Source of the DNA: Portulaca oleracea
Lineage: Eukaryota; Streptophyta; Magnoliopsida; Caryophyllales; Portulacaceae
Direction: 5' to 3'
DNA: 64,000 nt
Assembly (NCBI GenBank): GCA_029582165.1
Contig: CM055892.1
Coordinates: 6,067,254 to 6,131,253, forward strand
Positions 1 to 11,099 of this stretch are shown piece by piece. How positions within the stretch are numbered: the first letter of the stretch is position 1; every line of letters begins with the position of its first letter. The notes below the pieces were generated by a model. The model was not told the DNA's origin. It made no database searches and worked only from the letters and a program-made list of their open reading frames with translations. The position numbers and the translations under genes are program-made.

Positions 1-2379
1 TATCACCAAATCCGTATCCATGAAGGTGATGAGTGGAAAACGGCTTTCAAGACAAAAGAAGGTCTATATGAATGGTTAGTCATGCCATTTGGTCTTACTA
101 ATGCACCTTCTACATTCATGCGCTTAATGAATCATGTATTGAAGCCTTTGATTGGCAAATGTGTAGTAGTGTACTGTGATGACATTCTTATATATAGTAA
201 GAATGAGCTTGATCATGTAAAGCATTTAGAGCTAGTCATGTGTATCTTGGAGAAAGAGAAGCTCTACGCAAACATGGAGAAATGTTCCTTCTTCTCACCC
301 AAGGTCGTCTTCCTTGGATATGTGCTATCACAAGATGGTATTCAAGTGGATCAAGGAAAGATCAAAGCTATACACGAATGGCCTACACCAACGTCCATCC
401 ATGAGGTACGATCATTTCATGGTTTAGCTTCCTTCTATAGAAGATTTATCAAGAATTTTAGCACTATTATGGCTCCTATGACCGAGTTGTTGAAAAATAA
501 AGAGTTCGAATGGAGTAGAAGTCTTTGAAAGGGCGTTGAAATAATCAAAGAAAAGCTTTGTAATGCACGATACTTGTCTTGCCATGTTTTGACAAAGTCT
601 TTGAAGTTGAAGTAGATGCAGTGGTGTTGGTATTGGGCGGTTTGTCTCAAGAAGGAAGGCCAATTGCTTATTTTAGTGAGAAGTTGAATGAGGCAAAGAG
701 GAAGTATAGTACGTATGACAAAGAGTTCTATGCCATTATACGAGCTCTTGAGCATTGGAGACATTATCTACTAAGTGGAGAGTTTATTCTTCATAGTGAT
801 CACGAAGCTCTCAAATACGTTCAAGGCAACATAAACTCAATCCACGACATGCCAAATGGGTTGAATTCATGCAATCATTCCAATTTGTGATCAAACACAA
901 GTAGGGCATTTGAATAAAGGTGCGATGCTCTTTCAAGAAGGTACTTGCTTACATATTCTTGATTCAAAAGTTGTTGGATTTGATCATATTAAGGATTTGT
1001 ATGAGGATGATCAAGATTTCAAAGAAGTATTTGAGCTCTCAAAGAAGCATCCACACGAGATGTTTCATATTGAAGAAGGGTTTCTTTTCAAAGGAAATCA
1101 ACTTTGTATCCCAAGGAGTAGCTTGCGTGAATTATTGATCATGGAGGTTCATGGAGGAGCCCTAGCTGGTCACTTTGGTATTGAAAAGACTTATTTGATG
1201 ATGAGAGATCATTATTTTTGGCCAAGCATGATCAAAGATGTTGAGCATATTGTAAAAAGATGTGGGACTTGCAACCTTGCCAAGTCTCGTGTTCTACCAC
1301 AAGGGTTATACACGCCTCTACCTATTCCCTACCATCCATGGGAAGATGTGAGCCTTGACTTCGTTGTGGGTCTACCAAGGACTCAAAGAGGGAAAGATTC
1401 TATTATGTTTGTTGTTGATAGATTCTCGAAGATGGCACACTTCATTCCTTGCCATACTACCTATGATGTTACTAAAGTTGCAAATCTCTACTTTGAAGAA
1501 GTTGTGAAGCAACATGGTATCCCAAGGACTATGGTGAGTGATAGAGATTCGAAATTCCTTAGTCATTTTTGGATTACCTTATGGAAAAAGTTGGGTACAA
1601 AGCTCAAATTTAGCACGGCATGTCATCCCCAAACGGATGGATAAACTGAAGTTGTCAACCGTACGTTGGGAGCCTTATTACGAGCTTTGGTGAGCAAGGA
1701 CAAGAAAAGTTGGGATACTTTGCTAAGTCATGCTGAATTTGCTTATAATCGGAGTCCAAATCAAGCTACAAAGTTATCTCCATTTGAAGTCGTGTATGGT
1801 AAGAACCCTCTCAAGCCTATGGATTTATCTCCTATGTCTACATCAACTAAATTCAGTTTTGAAGCTAGTAAGAGAGTGGAGGAGATTAAGAAGTTACATG
1901 AGGAGGTTCGTGAAAAGATTATGAGGTATACCCAAAGGATTGAAGAGAAGGTCAATCAAAAGAGGAAGAAAGTTATTTTCAAACCTGGAGACTTGGTATG
2001 GATACACCTCAAGAAAGAAAGGTTTCCGAGTAGAAGAAAAGGGAAATTGAAACCAAGAAGTGATGGTCCTTTTGAAGTCATTGAGAAGATCGGAGATAAT
2101 GCTTATAAGTTAAAACTAGATGATGGTTATGAGGGAAGTTGCACTTTCAATATAAGTGATCTCAAACCTTATTATCAAGAAGGAGAAGAACTTCCTAGTT
2201 TGAGGACAAACTCTTCTCAACTAGGGGGGAATGATGTAGATTTGGTTCCAAACCTACATCATGGAAGTCAAATACTTAGCTATATCGAAAAGGAGCTAGA
2301 AGCTATCACATTTGGTTCACATTTGAATGGTCTTAACCATGGAGGAGTGATGATTTGCTCTCTATCTCAAGAACCATAA
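1..2379 (+). pseudogene. Ty3/gypsy pol remnant (RT, RNase H, integrase), 5'-partial
   Basis: The window opens inside a gypsy polyprotein. Reverse transcriptase is seen first ([12 protein letters not shown], catalytic YCDD at about 172-183), followed by the connection region. RNase H lies at about 600-860 (DKEFYAI, LHSDHEAL). The integrase H2C2 zinc finger is at about 1150-1290 ([14 protein letters not shown]), then the integrase core ([29 protein letters not shown]) and the C-terminal GPF module (GDLVWIHLKKERFPS). It is broken by TGA at 526, frameshifts near 575 and 855-910, TAG near 902 and TAA at 1642, where the conserved Gln of QTDGQTEVVNR should be. The last frame runs about 148 nt into the 3' LTR, a habit known from CRM-type chromoviruses; that clade placement is an inference. 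No intact product is possible. Confidence 0.93.
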
Positions 2380-3098
2380 GGCTATCATGGAAGACGTCCT
2401 AGAGTGGATTAATCTACATTCAAAGAGCTTTCATATGGTTCAAGAATCTTTAAATTTGGATAAGAATTGAGAGAGTTATCATCAAATGTAATCTAGTTTA
2501 GTTTACTTATTTCTTTATGATGTCATTCATGTATTAGATGATGTAAGCTAGATTTCCCCTCTTTCTTGATTTGTACACGTCTAAGGGGGCTTCCATTTAG
2601 TATAAATAGACCCCTTAGGGTGCCTCATTTCACACATCTCATTCTATTGAATAATAAACACAAATTCTCTCTAAAGTTGTCATGCTTTAGTTTCTAGCAT
2701 TTTGGCTAGAGTTTCGGATTCCTTGAGGGGAATTCGATCAAATCTTCTCTTCTATTCCAAGAGGGAGCAATCTTGGATGGTGCAAAGGAGGAGTTGGATA
2801 TCAAATTGATTGTGGTGCGTCTATATCAATCAAGGAGGTTTCCATTGCCAAATTCTATCTTGTTTCTTCATCACGTTGAATTGTTCTTCATTGTTGGTAC
2901 GTTTTTGCTTAGTCTTTTGTTTCTCTTGATTGTCATTCTTGTCATAATCTCTAGAACTCTCGTCCAAGCCTTTCGTTTCATATCATTTCCATTCGTTTCA
3001 TTCATTTCTTTGAGAAATCAACAATCACAAGTTCTTACTTGTGAACGATCCGTTTTCATTTCGTGTATAATGGATTAATTTTGATTCATTATGCATCA
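2232..3098 (+). repeat. 3' LTR of the gypsy element at the left edge
   Basis: A purine tract (AGGGGGGAA) ends at 2231. The LTR then starts TGATG and ends CATCA, a perfect 5-bp terminal inverted repeat, 867 bp in all. Inside are a TATA box (2601) and an AATAA-rich stretch (2650-2658) that fit U3/R. The base after 3098 begins CCGGG, the same sequence found uninterrupted at 9186 in the paralogous LTR. CCGGG is therefore the expected 5-bp target duplication, with its partner left of the window. Confidence 0.85.
2601..2608 (+). promoter_or_regulatory. TATA box of gypsy LTR
   Basis: TATAAATA sits in the middle of the LTR, about 50 bp upstream of an AATAATAAA stretch, as expected for a U3/R boundary. 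Whether it is active cannot be told. Confidence 0.55.
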
Positions 3099-4255
3099 CC
3101 GGGGGTTAGCTAACATCTTAGGCTACACACTCATGCCATAAATTGAGTCGAACTCACACTTTACATCTTCTGAAATTTCCAGATTGCATCCAGATTCACA
3201 CATGACCCTAATTTAGCCTTGCATGCAATTTATATGAAGTAATCTCACCCTAATTCCATCCCGAAAATACATCTTAAGCATAAGCCCTTATTTTCCAGAA
3301 TGAAATACCCATAATGTACTCATCTATGTCCATAAAATTCACATGCATGGCCATTATTTGCAATGAATTCACTAGAAAAGCACTAAGACAACAAGAACTT
3401 GAACTTACTTACCAAATTCCTTCCTTTGAAGTTTGAGTTCTTTACACTTCCCTTGTTAAACACTAGAACCTTGAATTCCACTTCTGAAAATGGCATAAAA
3501 ACCTCAAATAATTAAAGTATACCCATCATTCTCATGAAGAAAACAAGAGGAGAGAAGAGGAAATACATTACTCTTGATAAAGGAGGAAGAAATGAGGGAA
3601 GATGGTGATGGGGGTGTGGCGTGGTGGCCGGAAAATGCTCCGGCGGTGGCTGGCTGGTGGCGGCAGCAGCAGGGGCAGGTGGGGAGGGGCTGGTTCTGGC
3701 GTGGAGGTGGAGAGGAAGAGAATGGGAGGTGAGTTGATTATATTACAAAAGCTTCCCCATAACCTAAGTCACTTGAATATATAACCACCAAGGGCCCAAA
3801 TCCATGCCTCTTTTTCTCTCTTGGCCAGCCAACAAGGCCCAATTAAACTAATTTTATCAATTTTAATTCTCCCCTCTTATACTTATATCTCCCTAATTTC
3901 CCAATTTACCGAAATTTCTTAAACCGTAAAACTATTATTGGAACCCAAATAAATATATCCAACACCTCCATGAAATCCCTCATAATTATAACCTTAAATT
4001 TAACCGAATAATGGAGGACCCGAAATATCGGTCTCGGTAAAAGAATTTAGATACGATCGGAAATCATCATAAAAATTTATCGGTAGAGATTTCTTGTAAA
4101 AAGAAAATTGAACTGAACCATGGATGATCGTTGCACTGTTCAAGTCCTGCAAAACACATATTGGGTTAAAAAGAAAAAGAAAGATTTTAGGCACAAATTA
4201 GTTAATTAATACGATTAAGAGATTTAAATAAGAATGGTTTAGGGGGGTTGTTACA
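3099..4255 (-). repeat. 3' LTR of the Tekay-type element (first 1.16 kb only)
   Basis: This stretch repeats 9186-10347 almost base for base. By eye there are under about 20 substitutions plus indels in one GC-rich segment around 3600-3720 / 9690-9800. The minus-strand 5' end TGTAACA follows directly on a polypurine tract. It stops exactly where the gypsy LTR at 2232-3098 ends. Small open frames here (e.g. 3602-3784, 4000-4194) occur in both copies and are noncoding LTR sequence. Confidence 0.88.
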
Positions 4256-4267
4256 CCCTCTCCCCCT
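4256..4267 (-). other. Polypurine tract of the Tekay-type element
   Basis: On the minus strand AGGGGGAGAGGG lies immediately before the TGTAACA start of the 3' LTR. This is the expected primer site for plus-strand DNA synthesis. Confidence 0.75.
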
Positions 4268-4623
4268 AAAAAGAAGTTTCGTCCCCGAAACTTGCTGTTG
4301 GATAAATTGTGTTCGAAATACCTTGAAAAGAGGTGCGGTTAGTTTTTCCGCATGTCTTCCTCGGTTTCCCATGTGGCTTCCGAGGTAGTTTGATTTGCCC
4401 AAAGGACTTTGACTAATGGAATTTCTTTGGAACGAAGTCGTTTGACTCGGTGGTCCAAAATTTGGAGCGGTTGTTGCTCGAAAGTGAGGTCCTCTGCCAA
4501 TAGTGGGGGTTCTTCTTCAAGGACGTGCGTCGGGTCCGACACATATTTGCGAAGTTGGGAAACGTGAAAAACGTCATGAATACGCCATAGGTTGGGGGTA
4601 AATCTAAGCGATATGCTATCGGA
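4268..4623 (-). pseudogene. Integrase tail and chromodomain of a Tekay-type polyprotein
   Basis: The minus strand from 4623 encodes the integrase C-terminal signature (IHDVFHVSQLRKYVSDPTHV), then a chromodomain with QILDHRVKRLRSKEIPLVKV and WANQTTSEATWETEEDMR. Chromodomains of this family bind histone marks and steer integration; that is family knowledge. A stop TAA at about 4339-4341 replaces the expected Tyr just after EEDMRKN. The reading then continues (PHLF, FRTQF, GTKLLFRG) to the polypurine tract. A frame change lies upstream near 4600. Everything N-terminal of it (gag, protease, RT, RNase H, most of integrase) is missing. Confidence 0.85.
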
Positions 4624-7370
4624 TTGATACTATACTGGGCATGTTGCCACGATTTTATTGCTCACTGATTGACTGCCACTATTCTTGAATGAGTCATTGA
4701 ATTGGTTTACTCCATGAATTGCAAACTCATATTCTCACATAACTATTTGAAATAGGCTATTGCCTTTGAATTCTAATCTTACTTGCTACTTACACATTGG
4801 GTTTCCATCAGTTTGGCTATGTGGGTTCACCCGTTTCGCCTCTTTGAATTATAAAAAAAAAAAATTATCATAATGCCTACATATCTCAATATAACAGGTC
4901 CACCATGCTTGCTTTTAAGACAACTATGAATTCTCCGAGTAATTTATATTTCTAAATGGACATATAAGATAATCCCAAATTGTTTAGTACTCAAGGTCCT
5001 CACATACTTCCTCATAATCTGTTACGATTCTCCCCAGACAACCACCAAGACTTCTTATAAAATGTTATGTATAATCCTCCCATTATTGCATTGCATTAAC
5101 TCATAGGATTTTTATTTTCCTATAATTCACCTCATTTCTTTGTCACTAGCACTCCTTCCCGAAAGATGATGACAAAGAAGGAGAAAATTGTAGTAAAAAA
5201 ATAGGTGGGTATGAATAAGGTAATGAAAAGATAAGAAAATAGGATTGATGATAAGTACAAATATGAATATTAAGGATAATGGGGGAGCCAAGATCTATAA
5301 CAATGGCTTTAGTAATTCATGGTGGAATTTGGAGAATCGATCTATGAGTTCAAAGGAAATATCAGATGTGAATGATAATGAATAAAAGATATTCGGGAAT
5401 GATAGTGATCATAATTATTCCATAGCACAGCAAACAACAAGGAATAACTGATTGAATTAATTTGGAAAAGAAAATATCGGGGCGAGCTTTTGATCTTTAG
5501 AACAAGAACAAACAGTGATTGTGATAAATGAATAGTAATTAAGGATAGTATAAATGATAAGAAATCAAGATAAATATGAGAATTTGAAACTTAAGGAATT
5601 ATTCGGAATGACAGCTATTAGTAACTACTTGAAACAACCCAAAGGTTTAGATTATTGAACTTGAATGAATTTCAACATATATTGGGAATAAACTTTGAAT
5701 TCAATGTGCTAATTAATTGAAGAGAATAATGAGTGCTCATGAGAAAGAGAGGGACACGCCAAGTGAAGAGCAATATGAAGTAAATAAAATTAATTACCAA
5801 TGAAGATATGGATTGATAGTAATTGAAGATAAAGGAAGTAGTAATGAGAACATTAATATCAGTTGATTACAAAATTGGTAAAGACATTGTTAGGTGACAA
5901 GAATAATGGACTAACAAGAATTATATAATCTCATAAGAATTCACGGGATCATATAAAGATGAGCAATGATACAAAATGACCAAGTGGGATTCATTGTGAA
6001 AGGTAATGAAGTAAACATGATATTAAAGAAAAGGGAATAAAATTTGGATTAATCAGATTGATTGATGAAATTGGTGGGGTGCATAAACTAAAAATCAAGC
6101 ATGAATATTAGACAATTGGTTCATGTAATAGAAATAGAGTGTGCTGGTTAAGTAAAAAAAATGCTTGAATTTACACAAGGGCTATTTAAGGGAAATGATT
6201 AGGTATATAAATATTGGAAATTGAATAAAGTATGAGGGAGACTTTTAAATCCCAAAATCAAGCTAGACATTACCCAAAATAATTTCCTCCAGTGTTATTC
6301 ATTACACCAAGATTTCATAATATTAATAGAACCCAAAGAAAATCAGGATCCTTGTGCCCATGATCATAATTCTACAGCATCTCCTAGGTCTATAAGGTTA
6401 TGAATCTACCTCTTAAACCCCTATGAAAAACTCTTAAAACTAATTTGGCAATCGGAAAACCATAGCCATTTCTTTTTCCTTAATATCCTAGGGAAATTTC
6501 GGCAGAGCTCCCTCTGTAATATGGACTATCCCAAATTATATGTAATCATCACAACCTGCCAAAACACATTTTAACTTCAATTGGATACAATAAGGGGCCA
6601 CACGCCCACTTAGCCTCAACAAGAATCACAATCCAATAGTTTTGTTCACTACAGAATTCTCAATCCTTAAACCAATTATGCATAAAAAGAATCGGGAAGG
6701 TACTCACCCTTCTACTAATAGCTCAAAAGCAATCACGTTCCATGCTCTTAAGGCCTAAAGTCTTGCTCCATATATTTCCCAGTAGCGCATGACGATGAAG
6801 CTATGATGCGGGCCCTTGAAGTCAACTCACACGTCCAAAAGGAAGATTAAAGAACAAGCAGTAAGTGTTAATGTTAAGCAATGTGTTGTGCTACTTGAAA
6901 TAGGGGTCTGGTACTCTTGAAAAGGTTATCTATCAAAGAAGACAAAAACGAGTAGTAACTAATTCACATTTATGAAACTTAGCCAATTGACTCCAAAATC
7001 AAGTTAATTAACTTCAAAATCATTCCAATTGGTGGGACTCCCATTTAAAGATCACAAGAGCACTTAAATAAGGATCAAACCATCAACTCCAATCATAAAC
7101 CAATTTAATAACTTTATCAATCCATCAATCACACACACTCTTTTAAGCCATAACTAAACTCTTGACTTCCACCATTATTTCACAACATTCATTTCATGCT
7201 TACCTTAACTATGCGTATATAGACCTATTGACTTTGAATTCCAAATACCAGACACTCAACTTAAGCATCAAGAAGACAACTCATATTCTCCAGATGACCA
7301 TTCATATTTACTTGATTACCCTTCTCATTACCTTAACACTTCATTACAATACTTATGTCCAGAAACTTCC
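4624..7370. other. Noncoding interior of the Tekay-type element
   Basis: About 2.75 kb between the chromodomain remnant and the primer site. It is AT-rich, and I see no open frame or retroelement motif on either strand. It occupies the place of gag and most of pol, so it is either foreign filler in a nonautonomous derivative or decayed beyond recognition. Confidence 0.6.
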
Positions 7371-7382
7371 GCTCTGATACCA
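7371..7382 (-). other. Primer binding site (initiator tRNA-Met)
   Basis: The minus strand reads TGGTATCAGAGC, the standard plant LTR-retrotransposon primer site complementary to the 3' end of tRNA-iMet. It fixes the orientation of the element and the inner edge of its 5' LTR (about 7388). Confidence 0.88.
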
Positions 7383-7387
7383 TAAAT

Positions 7388-10347
7388 CAGAACGCCTCAA
7401 ATCCATAATCACGGGTTCCTCACTAATCGCCGCAAACCCGTGATTAGCACAGCGGAAAACTCAAGGATTAGGGGTATTACCGCCGTCCAACAACGGACAA
7501 GGCAACCACCAGACAACAACAACAACTCAAATTCCAAGATCGCAATTACACAAACCACCATACAAACATAAAGTTGGATAGCAACTAAACACTCATACAC
7601 TTATACATCAATTACCATACTTGGTTCCTAGAATCCATATCACCCATTGAAATCCACTCCGAAGAGCATCACTACCTCCTTTACTTGACTAGGAGAAACA
7701 CTCAACTTGATCTCGCTTGACTTGAGTGATCGGGCCGCCTAAAACAAAACATTAAAACATTCGCAAATGAGTGGGGGAAACACTCAGTACACAAACCTCT
7801 AATAAGTAAAATGCATTTCGCAATAAACTTTCTTGATGGCCCGTTAAAACTTTTCGAAAGCGGGAAAGGGGAAAAGAAATACATTGAATATATATAAATA
7901 AGTAGAATAAATGTATCTTGCGATAGATAATTGAGTGGTATCCCTTACGATCAGTGCTAAGCACTTCACACACGCGCATGCCCAAACCGACCGGGAGTTT
8001 GGATTGGGTGACTGCTAGGCAGTCGACACTGGCCAGGTCAAGCTTACTCCAATAGGAGCCTATAAAATAATGCTAGGACCCACTCTAGCTACCGTAGAAC
8101 TATGTGTCGGGACCACTTATAAAACAATAAAATCATTAGAATGTATCTATGCAATAAAACTGTACTTGACTGTGAATAAATATAAGAGTTGGACAATTTG
8201 CGTACCTGAAAACTTGAAACACGTCCGACACGAGCAGGGACTTGAACGGTGGTGCAACGATCTCTTGAGGAAACTTAAAAAGGATAAAGACCATGAATTA
8301 GGATCTAAGCTAGGTAGAACCATGAAGTAATAACTTGGGAAATTCCCTATAAACAATAATAATGAACTCGCTCCTTAAGGCGTACTCCTAAAGTCTTATT
8401 CCATTCTTCGGATATCGGACCACGGCATAAAAGGACCTTTCAGGAAGCTTAGAACATACACCTCAACTTTGAAATTGACCATAAAGACTAGAAACATGGC
8501 TAAGGATGTTAAATACTATTGTCTTTACAAGCCGCCCAAAAGATATAACCATTTAAACCTCAATTATTCGGAAAATCATATCTCGAACTCCACTTATCGA
8601 AATCTCACATAAGAGGACTTTTTGGAAAGCTTGGTTCACATACTACAACTCTTATTTAGACCACCCACTAATTTGATCATGGGAACAAGTCGGATTTTTG
8701 GCCATAAAGATGGGTAGTCATATAAACATTTTCTGGGGCAACTCAGATTACCAACCAACAAACGGAGACTCATAAATCTCACTCCCGATGTTCAATGAAG
8801 GCCTAAAACCCCAATTTGGAAAGCTTACAAAACAAACTTCAAGTCTTATGTTGACCACAAATTGAGTAAAACATCTTAAGGAGGCGAACCATAGCCATTA
8901 AGTCAGAACACGTAAATAAAATTCTGGGCAGAACCTAGATTACAGCTTTTCAGAAAATACCTCATATCTCTCTCTCCCGATATCGTATGGACGCATACTA
9001 TACCTTTCCGGAAAGTTCAGAATGTCCTCTAAAGCTTTCATGTTCAACACTTAATCAAAAGAAATCTCTAACAATTCGAAAATCAGCCATCTTTAAACTG
9101 ACAACAGAAAACGTATTAATTTGCACGGTTTTACAAAATTGGCCATAACTCTCAATATACACGTCGAAATCTCGAAATTCAAAAGCCGGGGGTTAGCTAA
9201 CATCTTAGGCTACACACTCATGCCATAAATTGAGTCGAACTCAACTTTACATCTTCTGGAATTTCCAGATTGCATCCAGATTCACACATGACCCTAATTT
9301 AGCCTTGCATGCAATTTATATGAAGTAATCTCACCCTAATTCCATCCCGAAAATACATCTTAAGCATAAGCCCTTATTTTCCAGAATTAAATACCCAGAA
9401 TTTACTCATCTATGTCCATAAAATTCACATGCATGGCCATTATTTGCAATGAATTCACTAGAAAAGCACTAAGACAACAAGAACTTGAACTTACTTACCA
9501 AATTCCTTCCTTTGAAGTTTGAGTTCTTTACACTTCCCTTGTTAAACACTAGAACCTTGAATTCCACTTCTGAAAATGGCATAAAAACCTCAAATAATTA
9601 AAGTATACCCATCATTCTCATGAAGAAAACAAGAGGAGAGAAGAGGAAATACATTACTCTTGATAAAGGAGGAAGAAATGAGGGAAGATGGTGATGGGGG
9701 TGTGGCGTGGTGGCCGGAAAATGGCCGGAAAATCCTCCGGCGGTGGCTGGCTGGTGGCGGCAGCAGGGCAAAGGAGGAGGTTGGTTACGCGTGGAGGTGG
9801 GAGAGGAAGAGAATGGGAGGTGAGTTGATTATATTACAAAAGCTTCCCCATAACCTAAGTCACTTGAATATATAACCACCAAGGGCCCAAATCCATGCCT
9901 CTTTTTCTCTCTTGGCCGGCCAACAAGGCCCTATTAAACTAATTTTATCAATTTTAATTCTCCCCTCTTATACTTATATCTCCCTAATTTCCCAATTTAC
10001 CGAAATTTCTTAAACCGTAAAACTATTATTGGAACCCAAATAAATATATCCAACACATCCATGAAATCCCTCATAATTATAACCTTAAATTTAACCGAAT
10101 AATGGAGGACCCGAAATATCGGTCTCGGTAAAAGAATTTAGATACGATCGGAAATCATCATAAAAATTTATCGGTAGAGATTTCTTGTAAAAAGAAAATT
10201 GAACTGAACCATGGATGATCGTTGCACTGTTCAAGTCCTGCAAAACACATACTGGGTTAAAAAGAAAAAGAAAGATTTTAGGCACAAATTAGTTTATTAA
10301 TACGATTAAGAGATTTAAATAAGAATGGTTTAGGGCGGGTTGTTACA
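7388..10347 (-). repeat. 5' LTR of the Tekay-type element (about 2.96 kb)
   Basis: It runs from TGTAACA at 10347 to a few bases before the primer site; the inner end is degenerate and placed to within a few bases. Positions 9186-10347 are shared with the truncated 3' LTR. No gene is seen inside; short frames such as 8070-8330 and 9660-9875 show no family features. About 3 kb is long for an LTR but within what this clade shows. Confidence 0.8.
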
Positions 10348-11008
10348 TCGGGAGAGGAAGGTCTTATCATGTGAGCATACTCAAACATTTTAGAAGTTAT
10401 CGAATCAAGCTTTTCACCGAACTCTCTTTGCCTTCTATCTATTTGTTGCACACAATCCATGATATAATCACTATAGGTCAGGTCAACATTAGTAAAAGAG
10501 TCAGAAGCATGAATAGATGATTCAAATTGATCACAAGGGGAGGGGACATGCATAGGAATAGAAATGGGAAAGGAAGGAATACTCACATGTGAATCTTCAT
10601 AGCCCATTTCCCTTGGTTGATCCACAAATGGAGACTAAGTATGTAAATCATCACAAGGGGATGGGGAACAATCATCCATACATCTAAATCGAGTATATAA
10701 AAAAAATGGATCATTAAAAGATAAGCCAAAGAATGACAACTCTCCTTAAATATACGAGAATCATCGGTCAACCAATCAAGAAATTTCCAAGCATCAGAAT
10801 CATTTTCCATATTAAAATTGAAATGATTAAGCAAATTACGAGTCTGGAAATTCACACCCTCATTAATAACAACCAACACTTCCCGATAAGAAAAGTCATA
10901 TCCATGAGGAAGCCAATAAGCAAGATAGTCATTTAATCTATCACGATAATCGCAAAACAATTCTTGCTCATTTTGAGGGAAATCAAAACATGTCATTTCG
11001 TTATTCAT
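10348..11008 (-). pseudogene. Gag-like fragment of the tRNA-Asp LTR element
   Basis: The frame begins at ATG 11008, 71 nt after the primer site. Residues 14-80 (FCDYRDRLNDYLAYW, NEGVNFQTRNLL, DAWKFLDWL) follow the pattern of the Retrotrans_gag capsid domain. There is a frame change near 10700, after which a second frame (start 10625) continues to 10348. At 10347 it runs into the LTR of the inserted Tekay element, so its last residues there are artefactual. Family assignment rests on pattern only. Confidence 0.55.
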
Positions 11009-11078
11009 ATTTTTAGATTTTTTAACAACCTAGAGGGAAAACTCAAGAAATAAAACTAAAAGGCTAGAAGGGCGCAAC

Positions 11079-11096
11079 TCCCCGGCAACGGCGCCA
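11079..11096 (-). other. Primer binding site (tRNA-Asp)
   Basis: The plus strand reads TCCCCGGCAACGGCGCCA, identical to the 3' end of plant tRNA-Asp(GUC). The minus strand TGGCGCCGTTGCCGGGGA is therefore a primer site. Only the 3' 18 nt of the tRNA is present and no cloverleaf surrounds it, so this is not a tRNA gene. Confidence 0.88.
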
Positions 11097-11099
11097 TTT

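Larger units (their letters stand above)
3099..10347 (-). mobile_element. Tekay-type chromovirus (Ty3/gypsy), gutted, with 3' LTR cut by another element
   Basis: Read on the minus strand: 5' LTR 10347 to about 7388 starting TGTAACA, tRNA-iMet primer site 7382-7371, internal region 7370-4268, polypurine tract 4267-4256, then a 3' LTR starting TGTAACA at 4255. The 3' LTR is only present to 3099, where the gypsy element at 1-3098 interrupts it. Of the polyprotein only the integrase tail and chromodomain survive (about 4268-4623), so the element could move only with help from another. TCGGG at 10348-10352 is its likely 5-bp target duplication. The two LTR copies are nearly identical over their shared 1.15 kb, so insertion was fairly recent. 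Confidence 0.85.

Noticed and set aside
3602..3784. Small Gly/Trp-rich ORF, and its partner at 9660-9875
   Set aside because: Both are the same LTR sequence with indels between copies; no family motifs.
11079..11096. Possible tRNA-Asp gene
   Set aside because: Only the 3' 18 nt of the tRNA match, directly beside an LTR; it is a primer binding site.
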